Origin: Shinella zoogloeoides | GTDB taxonomy: Bacteria > Pseudomonadota > Alphaproteobacteria > Rhizobiales > Rhizobiaceae | Assembly: GCF_003574625.1 (NCBI RefSeq) | Contig: NZ_QNUJ01000005.1 | Coordinates: forward strand, 310,001 to 374,000 | Length of the DNA: 64,000 nt | Direction of reading: 5' to 3' | In this document: positions 13,286 to 22,948 of the stretch, in pieces | Layout: each line of letters starts with the position of its first letter | How positions within the stretch are numbered: position 1 is the first letter of the stretch | Position numbers and translations under genes: made by a program | The notes under the pieces: model-generated | Seen by the model: the letters and a program-made list of their open reading frames with translations, nothing else | Databases searched by the model: none | Told to the model about the DNA's origin: nothing

Positions 13286-14782
13286 TCAGCGGCGAAGGAC
13301 AAGGCCGATGCCGGCACGCGTGATGCCGGTATCGGAGGCGCCCGACTGGCGCGTCACCTCGTAGGAGACGTCGCCGGTCATCGCCAGCCAGCGGTTGATG
13401 TTCCAGGTGAGGCCGGCGCCGACCAGATAGATGTTCTGGTTGGCGGTGCCCGCCGTGGAGAAATCGCGCAGCGTATAGGCGGCGCTGAGGCGTGCGACGA
13501 GATTGCCGCGCAGCTCATGCGTCAGGTCGGCCGTCGTGCCATAGGAGACGTAGCCGCTTTCGCCGCTCGTGGAAGAGGGCTCCAGATCCGTGCGCAGGCC
13601 GAGCCTCAGGTCGGTGCCGCGCAGCGGTGACCAGTTGACGGCGCCGTCCATCGTCAGCCCTTCGAGGGCGGCGAGGCGGCTGTCGTCGAACTTGGCGCGC
13701 TTGTAGCCGGCGCCGAGATCGCCGCGCAGCTTTTCCCCGAGATCGATTTCCAGGCCTGCCCGCGCGCCGAGCGTCGAGAAGGAGCGTTCGTATCCGGCCG
13801 AAAGCTTGTCGTCATAGACCGCGCGGCCCACCGAGGCTTCGAGATAGGGGATCAGCGCGGGGGAGAGCTCGTAGCCGACCCGACCCGTCAGCGTCCCTTC
13901 CGTATAGTTGCGGAAGGACTGGTCCAGCTTGCTGCCGTTGGTGGCGGTTGCCGAACCGTAGGTGTGCCGTTCGACATTGGCGCCGAACGTGCCGCGGATC
14001 AGGCCGAAATCGCGCATGATATTGGCCCCGCCGGACAGCGTCTGCACGCCGGACTGGGTGCTGGCGCCGACGATGGCATTGGGATCGGTGGCGCTTTCGC
14101 GCTCGAACGCGTAGCCGCCGGTGATATGGGCGACGGTGTCGTCGCTGAGGTCGAGCCGGAGGTCGCCGTTCACCCGCGCCTCAGGCTCGGTTTCCCCCGT
14201 GCCGCTGATATTGCGCTGGTAGACGCCCTCGGCATCGATGGTGAGCTGGTGGCGCGACCAGTCGGAGGTGAGGGAGCCGCGGAAGCCGGTCTGGGAATAG
14301 GTGCGGCTCGTCGTGGTGTTTCCGCCTTTCGTGCGCTCGAAGCCGATGCCCTGCGTGATCGAGGGGCGCAGGACGAACGTCCCGACGCGGACGCCGACCG
14401 GCTCCCAGGGATCGCCGAGCCGGCTGTTGCGGACACCGCTGAGGCTGTTCTCCCGCTGGTTCAACCGCTCGGCGCGCCGCTCGACGATGCCGTCGCGGTC
14501 GCCGGCATCCGAAAGCGCGGCCACCGCTTCGTCGCTGAGGGCAGGACGGGGCGTCGTGGCGGTCGTGGTCGCGTCGGTCGTATCGGGGTTTTCCGTGGCT
14601 CCCGCCGAAGGATCCGCGGCTCCCGCCGCCAGCGTCTCGAGGGCGGAGGGCGTGAGGGAATTCGCCTGCTGGGCAGCGGCGGGAACGGCGGCAAGCATGG
14701 TGCCGGCGAGCAGAAGCCCGGCCAGTCGCCGTCTCGGGCGGGGCACCAGTGCCTCGCGTTCCATTGCCATTGCCTCTGCCAT
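13286..14782 (-). CDS. outer-membrane beta-barrel protein
   Basis: This is a protein of about 498 aa with a signal peptide (LAGLLLAGTMLAAVPAAAQQ), a Thr/Ala/Pro-rich segment (about residues 35-75) and a stretch ERRAERLNQRENSLSGVR. A long C-terminal half follows of alternating polar/aromatic strands (GVRVGTFVLRPSITQGIG, YSQTGFRGSLTSDWS, LVARLSAAYTLRDFS) that ends near a barrel-type terminal strand GITRAGIGLVLRR. It resembles the outer-membrane beta-barrel (BBP2/OMB_2-like) proteins found beside exopolysaccharide genes, but I cannot name a substrate. Several ATGs are possible; 14782 gives a compact leader, while 14830 or 14764 are alternatives with no better ribosome site. It is tail-to-tail with galU and divergent from kpsF. 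Confidence 0.72.
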   Translation of the reverse strand: MAEAMAMEREALVPRPRRRLAGLLLAGTMLAAVPAAAQQANSLTPSALETLAAGAADPSAGATENPDTTDATTTATTPRPALSDEAVAALSDAGDRDGIVERRAERLNQRENSLSGVRNSRLGDPWEPVGVRVGTFVLRPSITQGIGFERTKGGNTTTSRTYSQTGFRGSLTSDWSRHQLTIDAEGVYQRNISGTGETEPEARVNGDLRLDLSDDTVAHITGGYAFERESATDPNAIVGASTQSGVQTLSGGANIMRDFGLIRGTFGANVERHTYGSATATNGSKLDQSFRNYTEGTLTGRVGYELSPALIPYLEASVGRAVYDDKLSAGYERSFSTLGARAGLEIDLGEKLRGDLGAGYKRAKFDDSRLAALEGLTMDGAVNWSPLRGTDLRLGLRTDLEPSSTSGESGYVSYGTTADLTHELRGNLVARLSAAYTLRDFSTAGTANQNIYLVGAGLTWNINRWLAMTGDVSYEVTRQSGASDTGITRAGIGLVLRR

Positions 14783-14913
14783 GATGGGGCCTGCGATTCT
14801 CGAATTTCCTAAGCGAACGTAAACCGCCATGGTTAACGCTTGGTTGCTAACCGCGCGCTTTTCGCGCGCCGGTCCGCGATGGACAGGCACGGGCAAAAAC
14901 GCTAACGAGGGGC

Positions 14914-15909
14914 ATGATCACAAGACAGGCAAAAGTTGACGTCGAGGGCGCCATTTCCTCCGCGATCCGGACGATCGAGACGGAGAAGGCGGGGCTCGTC
15001 GCCCTTTCCGCGGTGCTGGAAGGCGAGCTGCACGACGTCTTTCGCGAGGCGGTCGGCCTCATCGGCGGCATCGCCGGGCGGTTGATCGTCACCGGCATCG
15101 GCAAATCCGGCCATATCGGCGCGAAGCTCGCCGCGACGCTCGCCTCGACCGGCACGCCGTCCTTCTTCGTCCATCCCGTCGAGGCCAACCATGGCGACCT
15201 CGGCATGATCGGCCGCGACGACGTGATCCTGGCGCTGTCCTGGAGCGGCGAGACCGCCGAGCTGCAGGGCATCGTTTCCTATTCCCGTCGCTTCGCCATT
15301 CCGCTGATCGCGATGACCTCCGGCGAGCGCTCGGCGCTGGCGCGGGCGGCCGATATCGTGCTCCTGCTGCCGAAGGTGCAGGAGGCCTGTCCGCATGGGC
15401 TGGCGCCGACGACCTCGACGCTGATGCAGCTTGCGCTGGGCGATGCCATCGCCGTCGCGCTGCTGGAGGCGCGCGGCTTCACGGCGACGGATTTCAAGAC
15501 CTTCCATCCCGGCGGCAAGCTCGGGGCGAGCCTTTCCCATGTCGGCGACATCATGCACAGCGGCGAGAACATGCCGCTCGTCGCGCTCGGCACCTCGATG
15601 CCGGATGCGGTGCACATGCTGGCGCAGAAGCGCTACGGCTGCGTCGGCGTCGTCGACGGGGCGGGGACGCTGGTCGGCATCGTCACCGACGGCGATATCG
15701 CGCGCAACCTGTCGCGCAATCTCTCCGAGCTCACCGTCGACGAGGTGATGACGCGCAGCCCCAAGACCGTGAAGCCGGCGACGCTCGCGACGGCCGCGCT
15801 CGGCCTTCTCAACCAGCATAACATTTCCGCGCTGATCGTCACCGACGAGGCCTTCCGCCCCGTCGGCATCGTGCATTTCCACGACCTGCTCAGGATCGGC
15901 GCCGCTTAA
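14914..15909 (+). CDS. arabinose-5-phosphate isomerase, KpsF/GutQ/KdsD family
   Basis: This 331-aa enzyme interconverts ribulose-5-phosphate and arabinose-5-phosphate, the first committed precursor of Kdo for lipid A core. An N-terminal SIS domain (about 40-175) contains the sugar-phosphate loop TGIGKSGHIG and SWSGETAEL. The linker FKTFHPGGKLG is diagnostic of the family, and a pair of CBS domains follows (about 205-325: VGDIMHSGENMPLV, VGIVTDGDIARN, VDEVMTRSPKTV). ATG at 14914 is preceded by GAGGGG. It lies close to galU, consistent with a surface polysaccharide role. kdsD versus kpsF/gutQ paralogues cannot be separated here. Confidence 0.93.
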   Translation: MITRQAKVDVEGAISSAIRTIETEKAGLVALSAVLEGELHDVFREAVGLIGGIAGRLIVTGIGKSGHIGAKLAATLASTGTPSFFVHPVEANHGDLGMIGRDDVILALSWSGETAELQGIVSYSRRFAIPLIAMTSGERSALARAADIVLLLPKVQEACPHGLAPTTSTLMQLALGDAIAVALLEARGFTATDFKTFHPGGKLGASLSHVGDIMHSGENMPLVALGTSMPDAVHMLAQKRYGCVGVVDGAGTLVGIVTDGDIARNLSRNLSELTVDEVMTRSPKTVKPATLATAALGLLNQHNISALIVTDEAFRPVGIVHFHDLLRIGAA

Positions 15910-15914
15910 GGGCC

Positions 15915-16379
15915 TCAGACGGGCTCGACCGTGAGGTCGCGACCGTTGCTGGCCGTGACGCGCACGCGTGCGCCGACCGGCAGATCCGGCCCCTGGACGC
16001 TCCACATCGTATCGTCGAGCCTGATGCGGCCGCGGCCCTCGGTGATCGGCTGCTCCAGCGTCGCCGTGCGACCGATAAGGCTCTGGCCCCGCTGGTTGAG
16101 ATGCGGCTGGTCGCTGGCCTCTCCGCTTCTGCTGACGATGCGCCGGCCGATCAGGGCCGAGACGAGCGACAGCACGGCGAAGACCAGCCATTGCACATGC
16201 CAGGACCAGAGGGCCTCGCCCCACAGGGCGAGGGAGAGGACGCCGGTGACGATGGCCGCGATGCCGATCCAGACCAGGAAGACACCGGGCAGCAGCACTT
16301 CGAGGATCAGGAGAACGATCCCCAGCACCCACCAGGCCCAGGGCCCGAGTTCGCCGATGATGCCCTGGATCATGCTCAC
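15915..16379 (-). CDS. NfeD-like membrane protein
   Basis: This 154-aa protein has a hydrophobic N-terminal half with three to four membrane segments (about residues 10-80: [23 protein letters not shown] is the first) and a C-terminal OB-fold (about 90-152: [21 protein letters not shown] ... [19 protein letters not shown]). It is the short NfeD form without a protease domain. Its start overlaps the stop of the upstream SPFH gene by four bases, so the two are translationally coupled and should form a membrane microdomain complex, as known for NfeD/stomatin pairs. Confidence 0.88.
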   Translation of the reverse strand: MSMIQGIIGELGPWAWWVLGIVLLILEVLLPGVFLVWIGIAAIVTGVLSLALWGEALWSWHVQWLVFAVLSLVSALIGRRIVSRSGEASDQPHLNQRGQSLIGRTATLEQPITEGRGRIRLDDTMWSVQGPDLPVGARVRVTASNGRDLTVEPV

Positions 16380-17398
16380 GTTCCCTGCGGCGTGTCGAAC
16401 GGATTACGGAAGGAGCCCGTGCCGGTGGTTGCCGGCGTGGACTGGCGCGCGCGCTGGGCACCGGCCGCCGGGGCCGGGCCGTCGCCGAACACTTCCTTTG
16501 CGATGGCGCCGATGCCGCCGAGCGAGCCGACCAGCGAGGAGGCCTCCATCGGCATCAGCACGATCTTCGAATTGGGCGCCTTGCCGATCGCGGCCATGGC
16601 CTCGGTGTATTTCTGTGCGACGAAGTAGTTGATCGCCTGCACGTTGCCGGCCGCGATGGCCTCGGAGACCATCTTCGTCGCCTTGGCTTCGGCCTCGGCG
16701 AGACGCTCGCGGGCCTCGGCATCGCGGAAGGCGGCTTCGCGCAGGCCCTCGGCCTCGAGAATGGCGGACTGCTTGGCGCCTTCGGCGCGCAGGATCTGCG
16801 CGTTGCGCGAGCCTTCGGCCTCCAGCACCTGCGCGCGCTTTTCGCGCTCGGCCTTCATCTGGCGCGCCATGGCGTCGACGAGGTCCTTCGGCGGGGCGAT
16901 ATCCTTGATCTCGACGCGGGTGATCTTCACGCCCCAGGGATTGGCCGCCTCGTCGACGACGCGCAGCAGCTGGTCGTTGATCTTGTCGCGGTTGGAGAGC
17001 AGCTCGTCGAGGTCCATCGAGCCCATCACCGAGCGGATGTTGGTCATGGTCAGGTTGATGATGGCGTGCTCGAGATGGGCGACCTGATAGGCCGCCTGGG
17101 CCGGGTTCAGGATCTGGTAGAAGGCGACGGCATCGGCGGAGACGCTGGCATTGTCGCGGGTGATGACCTCCTGCGTCGGAATGTCGAGCACCTGTTCCAT
17201 GACGTTCATCTTCGAGCCGATACGGTCGATGAAGGGGACGATCAGGTTGAGGCCGGGCTGCAGCGTGCGCGTATAGCGGCCGAAACGCTCCACCGTGTAC
17301 TGGTAGCCCTGGGGGACAGTCTTGATCCCGGCAAAGAGGATCAGGATGACCAGGACCACGAGGGCGATGACGACGATATCCAGTCCGGCAAACGGCAT
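16376..17398 (-). CDS. SPFH/Band 7 (stomatin/QmcA-like) membrane protein
   Basis: This 340-aa protein starts with one membrane anchor ([18 protein letters not shown]) and then a Band 7 domain (about 25-190) with [19 protein letters not shown] and the [18 protein letters not shown] block typical of paraslipins/stomatin-like proteins. An Ala/Glu-rich coiled region (about 190-260) and a C-terminal tail with proline, ending [11 protein letters not shown], follow. These proteins form large cytoplasm-facing oligomers that organise lipid domains and control membrane proteases. It is the first gene of a two-gene operon with the NfeD gene. Confidence 0.92.
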   Translation of the reverse strand: MPFAGLDIVVIALVVLVILILFAGIKTVPQGYQYTVERFGRYTRTLQPGLNLIVPFIDRIGSKMNVMEQVLDIPTQEVITRDNASVSADAVAFYQILNPAQAAYQVAHLEHAIINLTMTNIRSVMGSMDLDELLSNRDKINDQLLRVVDEAANPWGVKITRVEIKDIAPPKDLVDAMARQMKAEREKRAQVLEAEGSRNAQILRAEGAKQSAILEAEGLREAAFRDAEARERLAEAEAKATKMVSEAIAAGNVQAINYFVAQKYTEAMAAIGKAPNSKIVLMPMEASSLVGSLGGIGAIAKEVFGDGPAPAAGAQRARQSTPATTGTGSFRNPFDTPQGT

Positions 17399-17496
17399 GT
17401 TCTTCTACTCCACGAAAGACGGTGCGGCGCGGTGCCACTCTACGGTATACGTTCCGCGACACCAGTCTATTTGGGCGGGAAGAGGAATTATCGCAC

Positions 17497-18525
17497 TCAG
17501 ACCCAGCCGGAAAGCTCCCGGCGCACCACCTTTTCCAGAACGGCCATGCCTTCCGGGGAATCGTTCAGGCAGGGGATGTGCGAGAACTTCTCGCCGCCAT
17601 TGTGCAGGAAGCTCTCGGCGGCCTGCTCGGCGATCTCCTCCAGCGTCTCGAGGCAGTCGGAAACGAAGCCCGGATTGAAGACGGCGATGCGCTTGATGCC
17701 CTCCTCGGCCAGCTTCTCGACGGTCTTGTCCGTATAGGGCTGGAGCCATTCCTCCGGGCCGAAGCGGGACTGGAAGGTGAGGACCAGCTTCTCCGCCGAC
17801 CAGCCGAGGCGCTCGCGCAGCAGCCGCGCGGTCTTCTGGCACTGGCAGTAATAAGGGTCGCCCTTCTCGAAATAGCTTTTCGGAATGCCGTGGAAGGAGG
17901 CGAGCACGCGCTCCGGCTCCCAGTCGAGCGTTGCGATGTGCTTTTCGATGGAGACGGCGAGGGCGTCGATATAGGCGGGATCGTCGTGATAGGGCGGCAC
18001 GGTGCGCAGCGCCGGCTGCCAGCGCATCTTCAGCAAGGTCTCGAAGGCCTTGTCGTTGACGGTCGCCGTCGTCGCCGCCGCATATTGCGGATAGAGCGGG
18101 AAGACGAGGATGCGCTCGCATCCTTCCTTCTGCAGGTGCTCCATGCGCGAGGCGATGGAGGGTTGGCCGTAGCGCATCGCCCAGTCGACGACGACATTCG
18201 GGTGCTCGGAAAGCGACTTCGCCATCAGCTCGGCCTGGCTGCGGGTATAGGTGCGCAGGAAGCTCTCGTTCCGTTCCTTGTTCCAGATCGTCTCATAAGC
18301 CTTGCCGACCTTGCCGGGGCGCGTGTTGAGCACGATGCCGAAGAGGATGGGATACCAGGCGATCCTCGGCCATTCGATGACGCGCTTGTCGGTCAGGAAC
18401 TCCTTCAGGTAGCGCCGCATCGAGGTGTAGTCGGTGCCGTCCGGCGTGCCGAGATTGACGAGCAGCACGCCGACCTTGCCATGCTTGACGGTCGGATGGT
18501 TGGCGGGCTTGGCGGCGATGTCCAT
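17497..18525 (-). CDS. hemH: ferrochelatase
   Basis: This 342-aa enzyme inserts Fe2+ into protoporphyrin IX as the last step of haem synthesis, at the inner face of the membrane. Evidence includes VGVLLVNLGTPDGTDY near the N-terminus, the metal-binding/catalytic His212 in LASFHGIPKSYFEKGDPY, YCQCQKTARL, and the C-terminal NPGFVSDCLETLEEI with the conserved acidic ridge. ATG at 18525 has AGGA upstream and gives the normal rhizobial length; the 11-residue extension to 18558 is unlikely. It is followed on the same strand by the SPFH/NfeD pair after 98 nt, probably as a separate unit. Confidence 0.95.
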   Translation of the reverse strand: MDIAAKPANHPTVKHGKVGVLLVNLGTPDGTDYTSMRRYLKEFLTDKRVIEWPRIAWYPILFGIVLNTRPGKVGKAYETIWNKERNESFLRTYTRSQAELMAKSLSEHPNVVVDWAMRYGQPSIASRMEHLQKEGCERILVFPLYPQYAAATTATVNDKAFETLLKMRWQPALRTVPPYHDDPAYIDALAVSIEKHIATLDWEPERVLASFHGIPKSYFEKGDPYYCQCQKTARLLRERLGWSAEKLVLTFQSRFGPEEWLQPYTDKTVEKLAEEGIKRIAVFNPGFVSDCLETLEEIAEQAAESFLHNGGEKFSHIPCLNDSPEGMAVLEKVVRRELSGWV

Positions 18526-18591
18526 CGTGGATCCTGTGCGTGCTGGTGTCGTTCTCATGCGCGGCGAAAGCCGGTTCGTTCAGAACGGTTC

Positions 18592-18628
18592 TAAAAAGAA
18601 ATGCCGGCCCGGGAAAGCCCGGACCGGC
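18592..18628 (-). terminator. terminator of the 5'-nucleotidase gene
   Basis: The arms 18603-18613 and 18618-18628 pair (GCCGGCCCGGG with CCCGGACCGGC, one mismatch) around AAAG. On the minus strand the stem is followed by ATTTCTTTTT, 25 nt downstream of the 5'-nucleotidase stop. Confidence 0.8.
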
Positions 18629-18652
18629 GGAAAAAGTGGAGACAAATTGTCC

Positions 18653-20602
18653 TTATTTGGCGGGAATCGAGAGCTCCCTGCCGATATGGAGCGCGCGCGG
18701 ACGCGGATTGCCGTTGGCTTCGGCGATCCTGCGCCACAGCGTGCCATCGCCATAAGCGGCCTTGGCGAGATCCCAGAGCGTGTCGCCGCGTGCGATGACG
18801 TGCCTGCCGCCCGCCGCGACGCCGCCTTCGGCCGTCGTGGCGGCTGCTTCCGATCCGGTCGTTGTGGTGCCGGACCCGGTATTGCCGGTCGTCGCCGCGC
18901 CTTCCGTCGCGGTCGTGCCGCTGTCGGCGGGCGTTGCCGCCTCGCCAGCGGTGGCCGGCTTCGTCTCGGTTCCGGTTGCGCCTTCCGCCATGCCGGTGGC
19001 GGCGGCCTCGGTGATGCGGCCGTCGGTATAGGGCTTGTAGGGGCGGTGGGCGGAGAGGTAGTCGGCGACCACCAGTTCCAGGTTCGGGCCGAAGTCATAG
19101 GGGGTCACGGCGGCCTTCGCGAAGATGGCATAGCCGTCCCCGCCGGCACGCAGGTAGTTGTTGGAGGCGACGCCGTAGGTCTTGCCCGGGTCGAGCGGCG
19201 CGAAGGCGTCGCCCTCCTTCACCTCGACCGAGACGACACGGCTGCCGGCCGGCTTCGACTTGTCGAAGGCGTATTTCAGGCCGGAGACCTGCGGGAAGCG
19301 GCCCGCGCCTTCCTCGATCTGGCTGAGGCCGTTTTCGAGCGCGGCGACGAGGTCGGCGCCCTTGAGCTGGAAGGTCGCGACGGTGTTCTGGAAGGGCAGC
19401 ACCGAGAGCACCTCGCCCATGGAAACCGGCCCGGCATCGATGGAGGAACGCAGCCCCCCGCCATTGGTGATGGCGACGGTCATGCCCTGGTTCTTCGTGC
19501 GGTCGAGGATGGCGTCGGCCACGAGGTTGCCCATGGCGCATTCGGCGGCGCGGCAGGTTTCGCGCGAGCCGTCGACCGGCTCGGCGGTTTCCGCGACGAT
19601 CTTGTTCTTCAGCTCGTCGATGGGGCCGGACAGTTCCTTGATGCGGGCAAGGACGGCCTCATCCGGCTTGATGGAGGAATCGATGGTGATCGGCGCGCCG
19701 GTCGCTTCCTTCACCAAGCCGGCATCGTCGAAGACGACCTTCAGGTTGCCGAGATATTTCGAATAGGCGCCGGCCTGCACGACGGGCACCTTGTAGCCGC
19801 CGGGATTGTCGACCATCGTCGGATAGGGGCCTTCCGCCTTGTCCGACGTGCTGGAAAGGAAGCTGTGGGAGTGGCCGCCGACCACGACGTCAACATCCGG
19901 AATCTTGGCGATGGCGGCGAGGTCGCGCGGATAGCCGACATGGGTGAGCGCGACGATCTTGTCGACGCCCTCCTTCTTCAACTCGGCGACGGCGGCGGTG
20001 ATGTCGGCGACATCGTTGCCGATCAGCACGTTCGGGCCGGGGGAGGAGAGTTCCTCGGTGTCGTTGGCGACCGCGCCGACGATGCCGATCTTCTGGCCGC
20101 CCTTGTCGAGGACGATGAAGGGCTTGATGCGGTCGCCGATCTTGGAGCTCGCGCCCGCCGCGACATTGGCGGTGACGACGGGGAACTGGACCTTGTCGAG
20201 GAAGGTGGCAAGGCCGTCCTCGCTGTCGTCGAATTCATGGTTGCCGACCGTCATGGCGTCGAACTTCATGAGGTTGAGAAACTCGGCTTCCGCCGCGCCC
20301 TTGTAGGTCGTGTAGAAGAGCGAGCCCTGGAAATTGTCGCCGGCATTGAGGAGCAGCACGTTCTTGCCGGAAAGCTTCTGGCGCTCGGCATCGATGGCGG
20401 CTTTCAGGCGCGCGACGCCGCCGAAGCATTCGCCCTTGCCTTCCTCTTCGGCCGAGCAGGTCGAATCGAACTTGTTGATCGCCTCGATGCGCGAATGCAG
20501 GTCGTTGATATGCAGGATGTTCAGCTCGTAATCGGCGAATGCCGCACCGCTGGAGAGCGCGATGAGGGAGGCGGCCAGAAGGCCGGATCGGATAAGCGTC
20601 AT
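18653..20602 (-). CDS. periplasmic 5'-nucleotidase/2',3'-cyclic phosphodiesterase with C-terminal LysM
   Basis: This 649-aa exported enzyme should dephosphorylate extracellular nucleotides for phosphate and nucleoside scavenging. A signal peptide (1-23) precedes the metallophosphoesterase domain (about 25-300) with metal ligands in INDLHSR (Asp34, His36), AGDNFQG, VGNHEFDD and VVGGHSHS. The 5'_nucleotid_C domain (about 330-500) includes NGGGLRSSI and SNNYLRAGGDGY, which stack the nucleobase. A Thr/Gly/Ala-rich linker (about 530-590) and a LysM domain (about 598-647: HVIARGDTLWDLAKAAYG) follow. The LysM tail is additional to E. coli UshA and probably tethers the enzyme to peptidoglycan. ATG at 20602 has GAGGAG upstream. 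Confidence 0.9.
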   Translation of the reverse strand: MTLIRSGLLAASLIALSSGAAFADYELNILHINDLHSRIEAINKFDSTCSAEEEGKGECFGGVARLKAAIDAERQKLSGKNVLLLNAGDNFQGSLFYTTYKGAAEAEFLNLMKFDAMTVGNHEFDDSEDGLATFLDKVQFPVVTANVAAGASSKIGDRIKPFIVLDKGGQKIGIVGAVANDTEELSSPGPNVLIGNDVADITAAVAELKKEGVDKIVALTHVGYPRDLAAIAKIPDVDVVVGGHSHSFLSSTSDKAEGPYPTMVDNPGGYKVPVVQAGAYSKYLGNLKVVFDDAGLVKEATGAPITIDSSIKPDEAVLARIKELSGPIDELKNKIVAETAEPVDGSRETCRAAECAMGNLVADAILDRTKNQGMTVAITNGGGLRSSIDAGPVSMGEVLSVLPFQNTVATFQLKGADLVAALENGLSQIEEGAGRFPQVSGLKYAFDKSKPAGSRVVSVEVKEGDAFAPLDPGKTYGVASNNYLRAGGDGYAIFAKAAVTPYDFGPNLELVVADYLSAHRPYKPYTDGRITEAAATGMAEGATGTETKPATAGEAATPADSGTTATEGAATTGNTGSGTTTTGSEAAATTAEGGVAAGGRHVIARGDTLWDLAKAAYGDGTLWRRIAEANGNPRPRALHIGRELSIPAK

Positions 20603-20757
20603 GGTCCTGTTCTCCTCGGTTGCCGCGCCCGATGGCGCGGAGGGCATGCCCGGCTTCCGGATAGGCCGGAAACATGACAGCCGGCCGGCGGATGTTTCCA
20701 CCGGACGAAAGCAACTTCAAGTGAAAAGACGGTCCCTGCCGGCTACCCGGCCCGAAA

Positions 20758-20783
20758 CGAAAAAAGGGCCTTGCGGCCCTTTT
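20758..20783 (-). terminator. Rho-independent terminator of omp10
   Basis: AAAAGGGCC and GGCCCTTTT pair perfectly around a 4-nt loop (20762-20783), ending in a T run on the minus strand 19 nt after the omp10 stop. Confidence 0.85.
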
Positions 20784-20801
20784 GAGAAGCGGGGTGCCGG
20801 A

Positions 20802-21173
20802 TCAGGTGCGGCGCGCCAGCGAGAACTGCGCCCCTTCGGCCGTGGTGCAGTTGAGCTGGTGCTGACTGACCAGCGCGCAATTGACCTTGGACTGCGTGTT
20901 GCGCACCAGCGAGGTCATGTTGATCTCGACCAGCGTCGGCGAGGTCTTGATATAGGTGCCGGAGGCGAGGAGCTGGTTCGTGTCGGTCGTGCGCGTCGTG
21001 AAGGTGCCGCTCGAGAAGGTCGAGACGATGCCGTTCGGATCGACCCAGGCGCCCTCGACGCCCTGCTGCATGGGCTGCTGGGCGACCGGAAGGCTGCGCG
21101 GCGCCGGTTCCGTCTGGCACGAAGCAAGCGCTGCGGCGGCGGCAAGCAGGCTGAGGGCTGCGATCGGCTTCAT
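20802..21173 (-). CDS. omp10: outer-membrane lipoprotein, Omp10-like
   Basis: This is a 123-aa lipoprotein. The signal peptide [19 protein letters not shown] ends in an LASC lipobox, so Cys19 should be lipidated and the protein sorted to the outer membrane. The mature part contains [50 protein letters not shown] and [15 protein letters not shown], which line up block by block with Brucella Omp10 as I remember it. Two cysteines in the C-terminal half could form a disulfide. Omp10 folds like a small lipocalin-type barrel and is a surface antigen in Brucella. ATG at 21173 has GGGAGA upstream. It is a single gene with its own terminator. Confidence 0.88.
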   Translation of the reverse strand: MKPIAALSLLAAAAALASCQTEPAPRSLPVAQQPMQQGVEGAWVDPNGIVSTFSSGTFTTRTTDTNQLLASGTYIKTSPTLVEINMTSLVRNTQSKVNCALVSQHQLNCTTAEGAQFSLARRT

Positions 21174-21295
21174 CTGGTTCTCCCAAAGTCTCGGCGGCGC
21201 GAAGCACCCGTCCGGTTCGCCAGAACATGCCGTGAAGAGAAGTCGAAAGCAAGACGCGCCGCCCGGCCGGCGGGCATTATCCCATTGAAAGCGAA

Positions 21296-21320
21296 GCGCC
21301 CGCGGGATTGCCGCGGGCGC
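21296..21320 (-). terminator. hairpin downstream of hss
   Basis: GCGCCCGCGG and CCGCGGGCGC form a perfect 10-bp stem around GATTG. The minus-strand tail TTCGCTTTC is only moderately T-rich, so termination may be inefficient. Confidence 0.55.
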
Positions 21321-21345
21321 TTTCCTTGGAAAATTACGGGCCGGT

Positions 21346-22797
21346 TCAGCGAACGAGAACGTTCCTGAACTGCCACGGATCCTTCGTGTCGAGATCTTCC
21401 GGGAAGAGGCCCGGGCGGCCGTCGAGCGGGGTCCAGTCGGTGTAGTGGCCTTCGACCGGGCCGAGATAGGGCATCTGCACTTCAAGGCAGCGCTTGTAGT
21501 CGACCTCGTCGGCTTCCACGATGCCGGCCTTCGGGTTTTCCAGCGCCCAGACCATGCCGGCGAGCACGGCGGAGGTCACCTGCAGGCCGGTCGCGTTCTG
21601 GTAGGGGGCGATGCGGCGGGTCTCTTCCAGCGACAGGCGCGAGCCGTACCAGTAGGCGTTCTTGTCGTGGCCGTAGAGCAGCACGCCGAGCTCATCGACG
21701 CCATCGACCAACTCATTCTCGTCGAGGACGTGCAGCACCGGCTGCTGGTGGCCGCCATTGCCGAACATTTCATGCAGCGACAGCACTGCGTCGTTGCAGG
21801 GATGGTAGGCATAGTGGCAGGTCGGGCGGTAGGTGACGTCGCCGTCCTTGTCGCGCACCGTGAAGAAGTCGGCGATCGAGATGGATTCGTTGTGGGTGAC
21901 GAGGAAGCCGTATTGCGGGCCGGGCGTCGGGCACCAGGAGCGCACGCGCGTGTTGGCGCCGGGCTGCTCCAGATAGATGGCGGCCTTGCAGCCCTTCTTC
22001 TGCTTCTTGGCGTTCTTCGGAATCCACTTCTCATGGGTACCCCAGCCGAGTTCGGCCGGCTGCAGGCCTTCCGAGATGAAGCCTTCCACGGACCAGGTAT
22101 TCCAGAAGGTGTTGAAGGGCTTGGGGTTCTTGGTGCGCTGGGTGTCGCGCTCGGCGATGTGAATGCCCTTGACGCCGACCTTCTTCATCAGCTTAGCCCA
22201 GCCTTCACGGTCGTCCTGCGAGGGCTCTTCGAACTTGACTTCGAGGTCCTTGGCAAGGTTCAGCAGCGCCTGCTTGACGAACCAGGAGACCATGCCCGGA
22301 TTGGCGCCGCAGGTCGAAACGGCGGTCGTGCCGCCCGGGTGCTTTTCCTTTTCCTTGCGCAGGGTTTCGCGCAGGGCGTAGTTCGTGCGGTCGGCGTTCT
22401 TCATGTCCTTGTCGAAATAGAAGCCGAGCCAGGGCTCGACGACCGTATCGATGTAGAGCACGTCGAGCTTGCGGCAGAACTTGATGAGATCGACCGAGCC
22501 GGTATCGACGGAGAGGTTGACGCAGAAGCCCTGGCCTTCGCCTTCCGTGAGGAGCGGCTTCAGGAGATCCTTGTAGTTTTCCTTGGTGACATGGGCCTTG
22601 ATGTGGCGAACGCCGTGGCGGGCATAGAGCTCGGCGTCGGCGTCGTCTTCGCGCGGCTCGATGACGATCAGCCGGTTCCGGTCATACTTGAAGTGGCGCT
22701 CGATCAGTGGAAGCGTGCCGCGACCGATGGAGCCGAAACCGATCATCACGATCGGGCCGGTGATTTCGCCATGTACCGGATAGGTGCTGTCTGCCAT
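21346..22797 (-). CDS. hss: homospermidine synthase
   Basis: This 483-aa NAD-dependent enzyme makes sym-homospermidine from putrescine, the characteristic triamine of many rhizobia. A Rossmann fold at the N-terminus carries [19 protein letters not shown] (residues 14-32) and IVIEPREDD after strand two. The catalytic part (about 120-480) includes [29 protein letters not shown] and [17 protein letters not shown], the last part of the diamine pocket. Length matches the family. ATG at 22797 is preceded by GGAGACCC. The leader contains a small GGGGC/GCCCC hairpin (22837-22852). It is a single-gene unit, and polyamines support growth and stress tolerance. Confidence 0.95.
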   Translation of the reverse strand: MADSTYPVHGEITGPIVMIGFGSIGRGTLPLIERHFKYDRNRLIVIEPREDDADAELYARHGVRHIKAHVTKENYKDLLKPLLTEGEGQGFCVNLSVDTGSVDLIKFCRKLDVLYIDTVVEPWLGFYFDKDMKNADRTNYALRETLRKEKEKHPGGTTAVSTCGANPGMVSWFVKQALLNLAKDLEVKFEEPSQDDREGWAKLMKKVGVKGIHIAERDTQRTKNPKPFNTFWNTWSVEGFISEGLQPAELGWGTHEKWIPKNAKKQKKGCKAAIYLEQPGANTRVRSWCPTPGPQYGFLVTHNESISIADFFTVRDKDGDVTYRPTCHYAYHPCNDAVLSLHEMFGNGGHQQPVLHVLDENELVDGVDELGVLLYGHDKNAYWYGSRLSLEETRRIAPYQNATGLQVTSAVLAGMVWALENPKAGIVEADEVDYKRCLEVQMPYLGPVEGHYTDWTPLDGRPGLFPEDLDTKDPWQFRNVLVR

Positions 22798-22948
22798 TTG
22801 GGTCTCCTGCGGACGGCCGCTTTGCGCTGAAAATCAGGGGCTCCAAGGCCCCTTAGCATAGTATGGCAGCGCTAGAGCACAGATTTCTGTCACAATAAAG
22901 GGCGGCCAAGTATTTCTGCGGCGATATGCTTAAGCCGCCGTCGCCGCC

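Noticed and set aside
14800-14860. CtrA box near TTAACGCTTGG before kpsF
   Set aside because: Only the first TTAA half is present; the second half reads TTGC.
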